DNA from: Rhizobiales bacterium UBA1912
Lineage (GTDB): Bacteria; Pseudomonadota; Alphaproteobacteria; Rhizobiales; Devosiaceae
Direction of reading: 5' to 3'
Assembly (NCBI GenBank): GCA_002337455.1
Contig: DDGC01000002.1
Span: forward strand, 149,447 to 213,446
Length of the DNA stretch: 64,000 nucleotides
Below are positions 33,300-41,049 of the stretch, one piece after another; position 1 is the stretch's first letter; the number at the start of each line of letters is the position of its first letter. The translations under genes and the position numbers were made by a program. The notes under the pieces are model-generated. The model saw only the letters and a program-made list of their open reading frames with translations. It did no database searches and had not been told where the DNA came from.

Positions 33300-35140
33300 C
33301 CGAGACGATCAGGCTAACCATGGCGCAGGCATTGGCGCGGTTTCTCGCGGCGCAGATGACCGAAATCGAGGGCGAGCGCGTGCCGCTGTTTGGTGGCGTG
33401 TGGGCAATTTTCGGGCATGGGAACGTCGCAGGCATGGGCGAGGCGCTCTATGGCGTGCGCGAAACCCTGCCGACCTATCGGGCTCACAATGAACAGGGGA
33501 TGGCGCACGCGGCGATTGCCTTTGCCAAGGCCAGTTTCCGGCGGCGGATGATGGCGTGCACGACCTCGATTGGGCCGGGGGCGACCAATATGGTGACCGC
33601 CGCGGCGCTGGCGCATGTGAACCGGCTGCCGGTGCTGTTTTTACCCGGCGATGTGTTTGCCAACCGGCGGCCCGACCCGGTGCTGCAGCAGGTCGAGGAT
33701 TTTGCCGACGGGACGGTGTCGGCCAATGATTGTTTCAAGCCCGTATCGCGCTATTTCGACCGGATCACCCGGCCCGAGCAGATCATGCCGGCGCTGCGGC
33801 GGGCCATGCAGGTTCTGACCGATCCGGCCGATTGCGGGCCTGTGACGCTGGCGCTGTGTCAGGACACCCAAGCCGAGGCCTATGATTATCCGGTCTCGTT
33901 TTTTGCGCAGACCGTGCACACGCAGCGCCGGGTGCGGCCCGATGCCGACGAGTTGGATCGGGCCGTAACGGCAATCCGGAGCGCTAAACAGCCGGTGCTG
34001 ATTGCCGGCGGCGGGGTGCTCTATTCGGGAGCTAGCGATGCGCTGGCGCGGTTTGCCCAGGCCCATGACGTGCCGGTGATGGAAACGCAGGCCGGGAAAG
34101 CGTCCCTGCCCCATTCGCATCCGCTCAATATGGGATCGGTGGGGGTGACGGGCACGAGCGCGGCCAACGGGCTGGCCGAAAAGGCCGATGTGATCGTGGC
34201 GGTGGGCACGCGGCTGGCCGATTTTACCACGGGATCGTGGGCGCTGTTTAAAAACCCCGACGCGAAGTTCGTGGCGCTCAATGTTGCTTCTGTCGATGCG
34301 GGCAAGCATGGGGCGATGCCGCTTGTGGCCGATGCGCGCGCGGGGCTCGAAGCGCTCGGCGAGGGGCTGGGCCAGTGGCGGGCGCCCGAAAGCTGGCGGC
34401 ACGAAGCCGACGAGCGCAAGCTCAAATGGCTGGGCGAGGCGGAGGCGGTGACGGCGGCGACCAATGCGCCCCTGCCCTCGGATGCGCAGGTGATCGGGGC
34501 GACGCAGCGGACGATGGGCGAGGCTATCGTCGTGTGTGCGGCGGGAGGATTGCCCGGGGAGTTGCACAAGCTCTGGAAGCCCGAGGCGCCGGGGCGGTAT
34601 CACCTGGAATACGGCTATTCGACAATGGGATACGAGATTGCCGGAGGGCTGGGTGTCAAGCTGGCCCAGCCGGGCGACGAAGTTGTCGTCATGGTGGGCG
34701 ACGGCAGCTACATGATGGCCAATTCTGAACTTTCGACCGCGGTGATGATGGGGCTGCGGCTGACCGTGGTGCTGCTCGACAATCGCGGGTTCGGCTGCAT
34801 CAACCGGCTGCAGACGGCGACCGGGGGCGCGAATTTCAACAATCTGTTCGAGGATGCGCGCCGGGAAGCCATGCCCGAGATTGATTTTGTCGGGCATGCG
34901 CGCGCCTTGGGCGCACACGCGCAGAAGGTGGCGGGGATTGCCGAGCTTGAAGCCGCACTGGCCGAAGCGCGGGAGCGCGGCGGGGTCAACGTTGTGGTGA
35001 TCGACACCGATCCGCTGGTGACAACCGAGGCCGGCGGGCATTGGTGGGACGTTGCAGTGCCCGAGGTCAGCGAGCGGGCGGACGTGCGGGCCAAGCGTGC
35101 GGAGTATGAGGAACAGATCAAGGGGCAGCGGATCGGGTGA
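33296..35140 (+). CDS. iolD: 3D-(3,5/4)-trihydroxycyclohexane-1,2-dione acylhydrolase IolD
   Basis: A 614-residue thiamine-diphosphate enzyme that opens the inositol-derived ring diketone to 5-deoxy-glucuronate. The three TPP-enzyme domains are visible: the N-terminal PYR domain with the catalytic Glu in AHNEQGMAHAAIAFAK, the central domain (about 215-350), and the PP domain with the metal motif GDGSYMMANSELSTAV. The ATG at 33296 lies within the iolC stop, so I prefer it to a GTG at 33278. The next gene in the run is displaced by the GIY-YIG insertion. Confidence 0.94.
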   Translation: MTETIRLTMAQALARFLAAQMTEIEGERVPLFGGVWAIFGHGNVAGMGEALYGVRETLPTYRAHNEQGMAHAAIAFAKASFRRRMMACTTSIGPGATNMVTAAALAHVNRLPVLFLPGDVFANRRPDPVLQQVEDFADGTVSANDCFKPVSRYFDRITRPEQIMPALRRAMQVLTDPADCGPVTLALCQDTQAEAYDYPVSFFAQTVHTQRRVRPDADELDRAVTAIRSAKQPVLIAGGGVLYSGASDALARFAQAHDVPVMETQAGKASLPHSHPLNMGSVGVTGTSAANGLAEKADVIVAVGTRLADFTTGSWALFKNPDAKFVALNVASVDAGKHGAMPLVADARAGLEALGEGLGQWRAPESWRHEADERKLKWLGEAEAVTAATNAPLPSDAQVIGATQRTMGEAIVVCAAGGLPGELHKLWKPEAPGRYHLEYGYSTMGYEIAGGLGVKLAQPGDEVVVMVGDGSYMMANSELSTAVMMGLRLTVVLLDNRGFGCINRLQTATGGANFNNLFEDARREAMPEIDFVGHARALGAHAQKVAGIAELEAALAEARERGGVNVVVIDTDPLVTTEAGGHWWDVAVPEVSERADVRAKRAEYEEQIKGQRIG

Positions 35141-35170
35141 CGGGACGTGACTATCGGGATTTCTCAGGCG

Positions 35171-35217
35171 CTGCCGCGTACTGGATCCCGGCTCAAGGCC
35201 GGGATGACGGTGGTGGG
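35171..35217. repeat. Palindromic repeat after iolD
   Basis: Reads CTGCCGCG-TACTGGATCCCGG-CTCAA-GGCCGGGATGACGG-TGGTGG. Same orientation as the copies at 35681, 36838 and 40839; opposite to the copy at 35299. Confidence 0.85.
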
Positions 35218-35298
35218 GTGGATGGGTTGGAAAACCGGTATAGGTGAGTGGTGGAAGGGCGCCAAGCTGTTTTGGCATGGGCGCGCTACCGCTCCCCG

Positions 35299-35330
35299 CG
35301 TCATCCCGGACTTGATCCGGGATCCAGTAC
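35299..35330. repeat. Left inverted palindrome flanking the GIY-YIG ORF
   Basis: Reads GCGTCATCCCGG-ACTTGA-TCCGGGATCCAGTAC, the reverse orientation of the copy at 35681. It ends 21 bp before the GIY-YIG ATG. Confidence 0.85.
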
Positions 35331-35351
35331 ACTCAGCGACAGAGAGGGACG

Positions 35352-35651
35352 ATGATCGATGAGCGGCACTATTACGTTTATATTCTCGCCAATGGCATTG
35401 GCGGAACGCTCTATGTCGGAGTCACCAACAATCTGTTCCGGCGTATCCCCGAGCACAAGGAGCGGAAAGCCGATCGCTTCACTGCACGGTACGGCGTCGA
35501 TCGGCTGGTCTATTTCGAGGCGCATGACACTATCGAAGCAGCGATCGCGCAGGAAAAGCGGATCAAGAGATGGCGACGGAGCTGGAAGGTGCAGTTGATC
35601 GAAAAGGATAATCCCAATTGGGATGACCGGTTTCCCGCGCTGCAGCCATAG
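35352..35651 (+). CDS. Small GIY-YIG nuclease-domain protein
   Basis: A 99-residue stand-alone GIY-YIG domain (UPF0213/YhbQ-like). The motif appears as YVYIL followed by LYVGVTNNLFRRIPEHK, giving the catalytic Tyr and Arg; the metal-binding Glu is in QEKRIKRW and the late Asn in DNPNW. It is thus predicted to be catalytically competent. It has no link to inositol metabolism, sits between iolD and iolE, and is bracketed by inverted copies of a genomic palindrome. This looks like an inserted unit. The natural substrate is not known. Confidence 0.88.
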   Translation: MIDERHYYVYILANGIGGTLYVGVTNNLFRRIPEHKERKADRFTARYGVDRLVYFEAHDTIEAAIAQEKRIKRWRRSWKVQLIEKDNPNWDDRFPALQP

Positions 35652-35680
35652 GGGCGGGAGATGCGCGGTTCAGACTTTTC

Positions 35681-35731
35681 GGCGCTGCCGGCTACTGGAT
35701 CCCGGGTCTTCGCCCGGGATGACGATGGTGT
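35681..35731. repeat. Right inverted palindrome flanking the GIY-YIG ORF
   Basis: Reads GGCGCTGCCGG-CTACTGGATCCCGGG-TCTTCG-CCCGGGATGACG. With the left copy at 35299 it forms inverted repeats around a roughly 430-bp unit holding the nuclease gene. Confidence 0.85.
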
Positions 35732-35766
35732 AGGGCTGTGAACACAATGAGAGAGACAGAGGAAAA

Positions 35767-36660
35767 ATGATCCGGATCGGTGCGAACCCTATCGGGTGGT
35801 CCAATGACGATATGATCGAGATTGGCGGGGAGACGCCGCTGGAGGTGTGTCTGGCGGAGGCGCGGGAGGCCGGGTTTACGGGGATGGAGCTGGGGAACAA
35901 GTTTCCGCGCCAGGCCGAAGCGCTGCGGCCCATTCTGGAGGCGCACGGGCACAGGCTTGTTTCGGGGTGGTATTCGACCGAGCTTTTGCTGCGTGACGAG
36001 AACGCTGAGATCGAGGCTGCCACGGCCCATGCGAGCCTGCTGCGCGATATGGGCTGCACGGTGATGATCGTGTGCGAGACGTCCAACGCCATCCACGGGC
36101 AGATGGAAACGCCGCTATCCGAGCGGCCGGTGCTGCCGCACGATGTGTGGCCCCGGTTCGGGATGCGACTGACGGCTTTTGCCCTCAAGCTGAAGCAGGT
36201 GTACGGGCTCGATCTGGTCTATCACCATCATATGGGGACGATCGTGCAGACCGAAGCCGAGATCGACAGGCTGATGGCATCGACCGGCGATGCGGTGCAT
36301 CTGTTGCTCGATACAGGGCACATCACCTGGGGCGGCGGCGATCCGGCGCGGGTGGCGCGCAACCATTTTGCCCGCATAGCGCATGTGCACACCAAAGACG
36401 TGCGGGCCGATTTGATGCTGGCTTCGAATGCAGCGGACTGGAGTTTTCTAAAATCGGTGCTGGCGGGCGTCTATACGGTGCCCGGCGACGGGTTGATCGA
36501 CTTTGGCGCGGTGTTTGCCGAACTCAAGGGCTATGAAGGCTGGGTGGTGGTCGAGGCCGAGCAGGATCCCGAGAAAGCCCATCCGCTGACCTATGCGAAG
36601 ATGGGGTATGGGCATTTGCGCGGTGAGCTGGAACGCGCGGGGTTTGAGGTGGCGGCTTAG
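35767..36660 (+). CDS. iolE: Myo-inosose-2 dehydratase IolE
   Basis: A 297-residue TIM-barrel enzyme of the xylose-isomerase-like AP endonuclease 2 superfamily, dehydrating 2-keto-myo-inositol to the cyclic diketone. The start IRIGANPIGWSNDDM is the family signature. Metal ligands are suggested by LDTGHITWGGG, HVHTKDVR and VVVEAEQDP. It follows iolD after the GIY-YIG insertion and precedes iolB by 314 bp of repeat-rich DNA. Confidence 0.94.
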   Translation: MIRIGANPIGWSNDDMIEIGGETPLEVCLAEAREAGFTGMELGNKFPRQAEALRPILEAHGHRLVSGWYSTELLLRDENAEIEAATAHASLLRDMGCTVMIVCETSNAIHGQMETPLSERPVLPHDVWPRFGMRLTAFALKLKQVYGLDLVYHHHMGTIVQTEAEIDRLMASTGDAVHLLLDTGHITWGGGDPARVARNHFARIAHVHTKDVRADLMLASNAADWSFLKSVLAGVYTVPGDGLIDFGAVFAELKGYEGWVVVEAEQDPEKAHPLTYAKMGYGHLRGELERAGFEVAA

Positions 36661-36974
36661 GCCGTTTGCTGGCGGAAAGGCCCCTCACCCCAACCCTCTC
36701 CCCCAAGGGAGAGGGAGCAGGCGGGGAGAATTTGACCGCCGAAGTCACCGAGCCATCGGAGGGCGCGGCAGCGCACATGGGCCCCGGGTCGAGCCCGGGG
36801 CAGCGAGGGGAGGATGGGCCGTGGCCGGAGCGGCCGGCGCTGCCGGTTACTGGATCCCGGCTCAAGGCCGGGATGACGGTGGTGGTGAGGTGAGATCGGG
36901 GCTGAGACTGGCCGGGCCGAGACCAGGACCGGGACCGGGACCGGGACCGGGACCGAAAAGAAGGAAGCAAAGTG
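36661..36974. repeat. Repeat-filled gap between iolE and iolB
   Basis: A 314-bp gene-free stretch. In order: a CCCCTCACCCC plus CCCTCTCCC-CCAA-GGGAGAGGG dyad (36679-36718), a GCACATGG-CCCCGGG-TCGAG-CCCGGGG-CAGCGAGG palindrome (about 36772-36810), a TACTGGATCCCGG palindrome (about 36838-36886), and a hexanucleotide run of about five GGGACC units (36925-36954) that ends 20 bp before the iolB ATG. Confidence 0.85.
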
Positions 36975-37772
36975 ATGGCTGAGTTGCTCGTCAAACCATC
37001 CGGGGACACCGGCAAGGTGATCGATGTGACGCCGGAAAGCGCCGGGTGGCGGTATGTGGGGTTTGCGCTGCACAAGCTGGCTGCCGGGCAGAGCGTTTCG
37101 GCGGTGACGGGGGACCGGGAAGTCTGCCTGGTTTTCGTTTCCGGCACTGGCAGCGTGAGCGCTGGGGGTGAAGCGCTGGGCGAAATGGGGGGGCGGCAAA
37201 GCCCGTTCGACGGCAAGCCGGCGGCGGTCTATGTGCCGGGCAATTGTGACTGGTCGGTGACGGCAGGGACCGACCTGGAACTTGCAGTCTGTTCGGCCCC
37301 TGCCCTTTCGCAACGCGCGGTGAAGGTGATCGGGCCCGATGCGATGACCCAGGAGGTGCGCGGCAAAGGCACCAATGTGCGCCATGTCACCAATATCCTG
37401 CCCGAAACCGACGGCGTGGCGGACAGCCTGCTGGTGGTTGAGGTGATCACGCCGGGCGGGCACACATCGTCCTATCCGCCGCACAAGCACGACCGGGACG
37501 CGCTGCCTGAGGAATCCTATCTCGAAGAGACCTATTATCATCGGCTCAACCCCCATCAGGGCTTTGCCTTCCAGCGGGTCTATACCGACGACCGCTCCCT
37601 CGACGAAGTACTGCTGATCGAGGACGGAGTGACCACGCTGGTGCCCAAGGGATATCACCCCTGCGCGGCGATCCATGGCTATGATCTCTATTATCTCAAC
37701 GTTATGGCGGGGCCGCGCCGAATCTGGCGTTTTCATAATCAGCCCGAGCACGAATGGCTGCTCGGGGGTTGA
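36975..37772 (+). CDS. iolB: 5-deoxy-glucuronate isomerase IolB
   Basis: A 265-residue cupin enzyme that isomerises 5-deoxy-glucuronate to 5-dehydro-2-deoxygluconate. The metal-binding region SYPPHKHDRDALPEESYLEE and the later PKGYHPCAAIHGYDLYYLNVMAG match KduI/IolB. ATG 36975 follows an AAGGAAGC motif; a GTG 3 bp upstream is possible. The C-terminus RIWRFHNQPEHEWLLGG is copied twice more downstream in a 128-bp tandem array; the last copy ends LLD, which may be the ancestral end. Confidence 0.93.
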   Translation: MAELLVKPSGDTGKVIDVTPESAGWRYVGFALHKLAAGQSVSAVTGDREVCLVFVSGTGSVSAGGEALGEMGGRQSPFDGKPAAVYVPGNCDWSVTAGTDLELAVCSAPALSQRAVKVIGPDAMTQEVRGKGTNVRHVTNILPETDGVADSLLVVEVITPGGHTSSYPPHKHDRDALPEESYLEETYYHRLNPHQGFAFQRVYTDDRSLDEVLLIEDGVTTLVPKGYHPCAAIHGYDLYYLNVMAGPRRIWRFHNQPEHEWLLGG

Positions 37773-38035
37773 CGCCCGGCGCGGCTTTTTCCTTGCGCAG
37801 CTCCGACGACGAAAAGTGCGGCGCACTTTTCTCCTCGCTGCGAGGCCGAATCTGGCGTTTTCACAACCAGCCCGAGCACGAATGGCTGCTCGGGGGTTGA
37901 CGCCCGGCGCGGCTTTTTCCTTGCGCAGCTCCGACGACGAAAAGTGCGGCGCACTTTTCTGCTCGCTGCGAGGCCGGGTGTGGCGTTTCCACAATCAGCC
38001 CGAGCACGAATGGCTGCTCGATTGAGGCCCAAAAG
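37721..38035 (+). repeat. 128-bp tandem duplication of the iolB 3' end
   Basis: Copies begin at 37721, 37849 and 37977 (partial). Each starts with the last 17 codons of iolB. In copies 1 and 2 these are followed by about 75 bp of filler that contains the dyad GAAAAGTGC-GGC-GCACTTTTC. 128 is not a multiple of 3, so the extra copies are not one continuous protein. The array occupies most of the 352-bp gap before the next gene; a short GCCC-AAAA-GGGC-TTTTT terminator-like hairpin follows at 38030. Confidence 0.9.
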
Positions 38036-38043
38036 GGCTTTTT
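38029..38043 (+). terminator. Weak terminator-like hairpin after the iolB array
   Basis: GCCC and GGGC flank AAAA, followed by five T. The stem is only 4 bp, so activity is uncertain. Confidence 0.4.
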
Positions 38044-38124
38044 CCTTCCCGCTAAAGGGCGTGTTAAGCCCTTGGCCGTAACAGTTTCCCGTATCGAAAA
38101 AGTCGGTGCAGGGGGCAGGGCACT

Positions 38125-40803
38125 TTGGCGCGCACGGTTCGAAACAGGTTGAAGCAACTGGGACGCATATTGGTGCGGGCCAGCAACATCCCTGCTTTGA
38201 TGGCCGTGGTGGTGATCGGGGTGGCTGCGGGGTTTGCCGAATATCAGCACCGGGAAATCTTCGCGCAGTCGCAGCGTACGATGGTGCTCGACAAGCTCGG
38301 GCTGGTGCGGGCCCAGCTGGAGGGCAAGGTCAATTCCAACCTGCAGCTGATCCACGGGCTGGTGGGCGTGATCGCCACCGAACCCGATATGGGCCAGGTG
38401 CGGTTTTCGGCGCTGGCCTCCTATCTGTTCAACCAGAGCAGTCAGCTTATCAATATCGCCGCGGCGCCCGACTTCGTGGTGCGCATGGTCTATCCGCTGA
38501 CCGGAAACGAGGCGGCGCTGGGCCTCGACTACCGCAGGAACGCCGACCAGCGCGATGCGGCGATGCAGGCGCGGGACACGCGGGAAATCGTTCTGGCCGG
38601 GCCCGTGCATCTGGTGCAGGGCGGGCGCGGCTTTCTGGGACGCTATCCGGTCTATTACCGCGACGCGGCCGGTGAGGAGCAGTTCTGGGGCATCGTTTCA
38701 GCGGTGATCGACGCCGACAGGCTCTACGTTGACAGCGGCCTTGCCGCGATGGCGGGCGATATCTCCATCGCCATTTCCGGGCGCGACGGGCAAGCCGACA
38801 ATGACGCAGTTTTTTATGGCGACGCGGCGGTGCTGGAAAGCGATCCGGTGCGCGCCGAAGTGCTGCTGCCATCGGGGAACTGGATCATCTCGGCCATTCC
38901 GGCGGAGGGCTGGGGCGCCAACCCGCCCAACACCGCCATATTGCGGGTCGGCATAGCGCTGGCGGCGGCGCTGATCCTCGTGCCGATCGTGCTGCTGGGC
39001 CGCCTCAACGAGGAACGCCGGCGGCGGATGATCGAACAGCGGCGGCGCGAAAGCGAGTTGTCGCGATTGTCGCGCCGGCTGGAACTGGCCCTGGCGACGT
39101 CGCAGGTCGGCGTGTGGGAAATGAATATCGGCAACGGCGCCCTGTCCTGGGACGACCGGATGAACGAGCTTTACGGCTATCTGCCGGATGGCGGCCAGCG
39201 CGGCTATACCCATTGGCGCGACAGGCTGCACCCGGACGATCTGGAACGGGCCGAGCGCGACTTCAACGAATCCATCCGGTCCGGCAGCCAGTATTTCTCC
39301 AATTACCGGATCATGACGCCGGAAGGGGAAATGCGCTACATCAGGGCCATTGGCTCGGTCTATCAGGACCCGGGCAACGCGCCGCGCATCGTCGGGGTCA
39401 ACTGGGACGCGACACCGGACGCCAAGCTGTCCGAGGCGCTGCTGCGCGCCAAGACGCAGGCCGAGGCGAAAAATTTCGAGCTCGAAACCGCCAAGGCGCG
39501 CATCGAGCACAACGCCATGCACGACCCGCTGACCGGGTTACCCAACCGGCGCTATCTCGACGATATCCTCGACATGCACACCAAGCGCAGCGCGCGCAAT
39601 GGCGGCTATGTCTCGATCCAGCATATCGATCTGGACCGGTTCAAGCAGATCAACGACACGCTGGGGCACGCGGCGGGCGATGCCATGCTGGTCCACGCGT
39701 CCGAGGTGCTCAAGGCCTCGGTGCGGCCATCCGATTTCGTGGCGCGGATCGGGGGCGACGAATTCGTCATCCTGTGCATCGGGGAAAAATCGGATGCCGA
39801 ACTGCGGTCCATGGCCGAGCGGATCATTGCCGCCATGCGCAAGCCGGTTTCCTATCAGGGCCATGAATGCCGGTTCGGCGTTTCGATCGGGATTGCCGGG
39901 GGCGATGTTTCGCTCACGCCGGCCAAGCAGGTGCTGGTCAACGCCGACATCGCCCTTTATCGCGCCAAGGAGCGTGGCCGGAGCCGGGCCGAATTCTTCT
40001 CAGAAGAATTGCAGGCCGAGATCATCACCGCCAAGCGTATCGCCGACGATATTCTGGCCGGGCTCGAGAACAACGAATTCGTCGCCTTCTACCAGCCGCA
40101 GGTGGATGCCAGAACGCTCGATATCGTGGGCATGGAGGCGCTGGCGCGCTGGAACCACCCCATCAAGGGGCTGCTGGCGCCCGACGCCTTCATGGCGATT
40201 GCCGAGGATTTGAACGTGGTCGCGGCCATCGACAAGCTGATCCTCGAACAGGCGCTGGTCCAGCACAAGAAGTGGAGGGCCGCGGGGCTGGACGTGCCAC
40301 GGGTCTCAGTGAACGTTTCGGCGCGGCGGCTCAATGATGAAGGGTTGATCAGTACGCTCAAGGCACTCGATATCGAGCGGGGCACCGTGTCGTTCGAATT
40401 GATCGAGTCGATCTATCTCGACGAGCGTGACTCTCTGGTCTCGTTCAATATCGACCAGATCAAGGAACTGGGCATCGATATCGAAATCGACGATTTCGGG
40501 ACCGGTTACGCGTCTATCGTTTCGCTTTTGCAGCTGCGGCCCACGCGGCTCAAGATCGACCGGCAGCTGGTCATGCCGATCACCAGTTCGCCCGGCCAGC
40601 GCAGGCTTGTGGGCTCGATCATCGAGATCGGTGCGTCGCTTGGCATCGAGGCGATTGCCGAGGGCGTGGAAAGCTTCGAGCACGCGAAAATTCTTGCCGA
40701 TATGGGCTGTTCGGCGCTGCAGGGCTATGCAATCGCCCGGCCCATGGACGGCAATGCGGTGACCCAGTTTGTGGCCAGCCAGAGCTGGCGCAACGCGAGC
40801 TAG
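38125..40803 (+). CDS. CHASE-PAS-GGDEF-EAL cyclic-di-GMP signalling protein
   Basis: An 892-residue membrane protein. Helix 1 (about 22-38), a periplasmic CHASE sensor (about 45-265) and helix 2 (about 272-293) are followed by a PAS domain (about 315-440), a GGDEF domain with intact G543-GDEF-547 and an EAL domain with E671-AL plus DDFGTGYAS and EAIAEGVES. Both catalytic motifs look functional, so it could make and degrade c-di-GMP. The start is TTG 38125, with AGGG upstream; no ATG exists before helix 1. CHASE often binds small ligands; none can be named. Confidence 0.9.
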   Translation: MARTVRNRLKQLGRILVRASNIPALMAVVVIGVAAGFAEYQHREIFAQSQRTMVLDKLGLVRAQLEGKVNSNLQLIHGLVGVIATEPDMGQVRFSALASYLFNQSSQLINIAAAPDFVVRMVYPLTGNEAALGLDYRRNADQRDAAMQARDTREIVLAGPVHLVQGGRGFLGRYPVYYRDAAGEEQFWGIVSAVIDADRLYVDSGLAAMAGDISIAISGRDGQADNDAVFYGDAAVLESDPVRAEVLLPSGNWIISAIPAEGWGANPPNTAILRVGIALAAALILVPIVLLGRLNEERRRRMIEQRRRESELSRLSRRLELALATSQVGVWEMNIGNGALSWDDRMNELYGYLPDGGQRGYTHWRDRLHPDDLERAERDFNESIRSGSQYFSNYRIMTPEGEMRYIRAIGSVYQDPGNAPRIVGVNWDATPDAKLSEALLRAKTQAEAKNFELETAKARIEHNAMHDPLTGLPNRRYLDDILDMHTKRSARNGGYVSIQHIDLDRFKQINDTLGHAAGDAMLVHASEVLKASVRPSDFVARIGGDEFVILCIGEKSDAELRSMAERIIAAMRKPVSYQGHECRFGVSIGIAGGDVSLTPAKQVLVNADIALYRAKERGRSRAEFFSEELQAEIITAKRIADDILAGLENNEFVAFYQPQVDARTLDIVGMEALARWNHPIKGLLAPDAFMAIAEDLNVVAAIDKLILEQALVQHKKWRAAGLDVPRVSVNVSARRLNDEGLISTLKALDIERGTVSFELIESIYLDERDSLVSFNIDQIKELGIDIEIDDFGTGYASIVSLLQLRPTRLKIDRQLVMPITSSPGQRRLVGSIIEIGASLGIEAIAEGVESFEHAKILADMGCSALQGYAIARPMDGNAVTQFVASQSWRNAS

Positions 40804-40838
40804 GGTTGCCTTTGCGGCCAGCACGCCGCCGCCGGGGG

Positions 40839-41009
40839 TACTGGATCCCGGCTCGAGGCCGGGATGACGCTGAGGGACATGCGAGTCGGCGGCAATATAT
40901 TCACCCATCGCTGTCCCGGACTTGATCCGGGCCCCAGCAGGTTTACCGAGCCACCGGAGCGTGAGGCGGCGCGCATGGACCCCGGGTCAAGCCCCGGGGC
41001 AGCGAGGGG
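40839..41009. repeat. Cluster of three palindromic repeats
   Basis: In order: TACTGGATCCCGG-CTCGA-GGCCGGGATGACG, then CATCGCTGTCCCGG-ACTTGAT-CCGGG-CCCAGCAGG, then GCATGGACCCCGGG-TCAA-GCCCCGGGG-CAGCGAGG. They lie between the convergent c-di-GMP and hrpB genes. The same three types recur at 44538 in the same order. Confidence 0.85.
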
Positions 41010-41049
41010 AGAGGTGGCCGCAGCAGCCGCGCCGGCGTTTTCGGGCGGC

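Noticed and set aside
33641..35332. 563-residue frame antisense to iolD
   Set aside because: Pro/Arg/His-rich shadow; iolD on the other strand is complete and motif-rich.
36772..36890. Possible small RNA gene before iolB
   Set aside because: The structure is fully explained by dispersed palindromic repeats that also occur at unrelated gene ends.
37675..38025. Open frame across the iolB tandem array
   Set aside because: It arises because the 128-bp unit repeats; it is not in the iolB frame throughout and has no start signal.
37721..38035. CRISPR-like array
   Set aside because: Units are 128 bp, not short repeats with unique spacers, and they copy a gene end; no cas gene is present.
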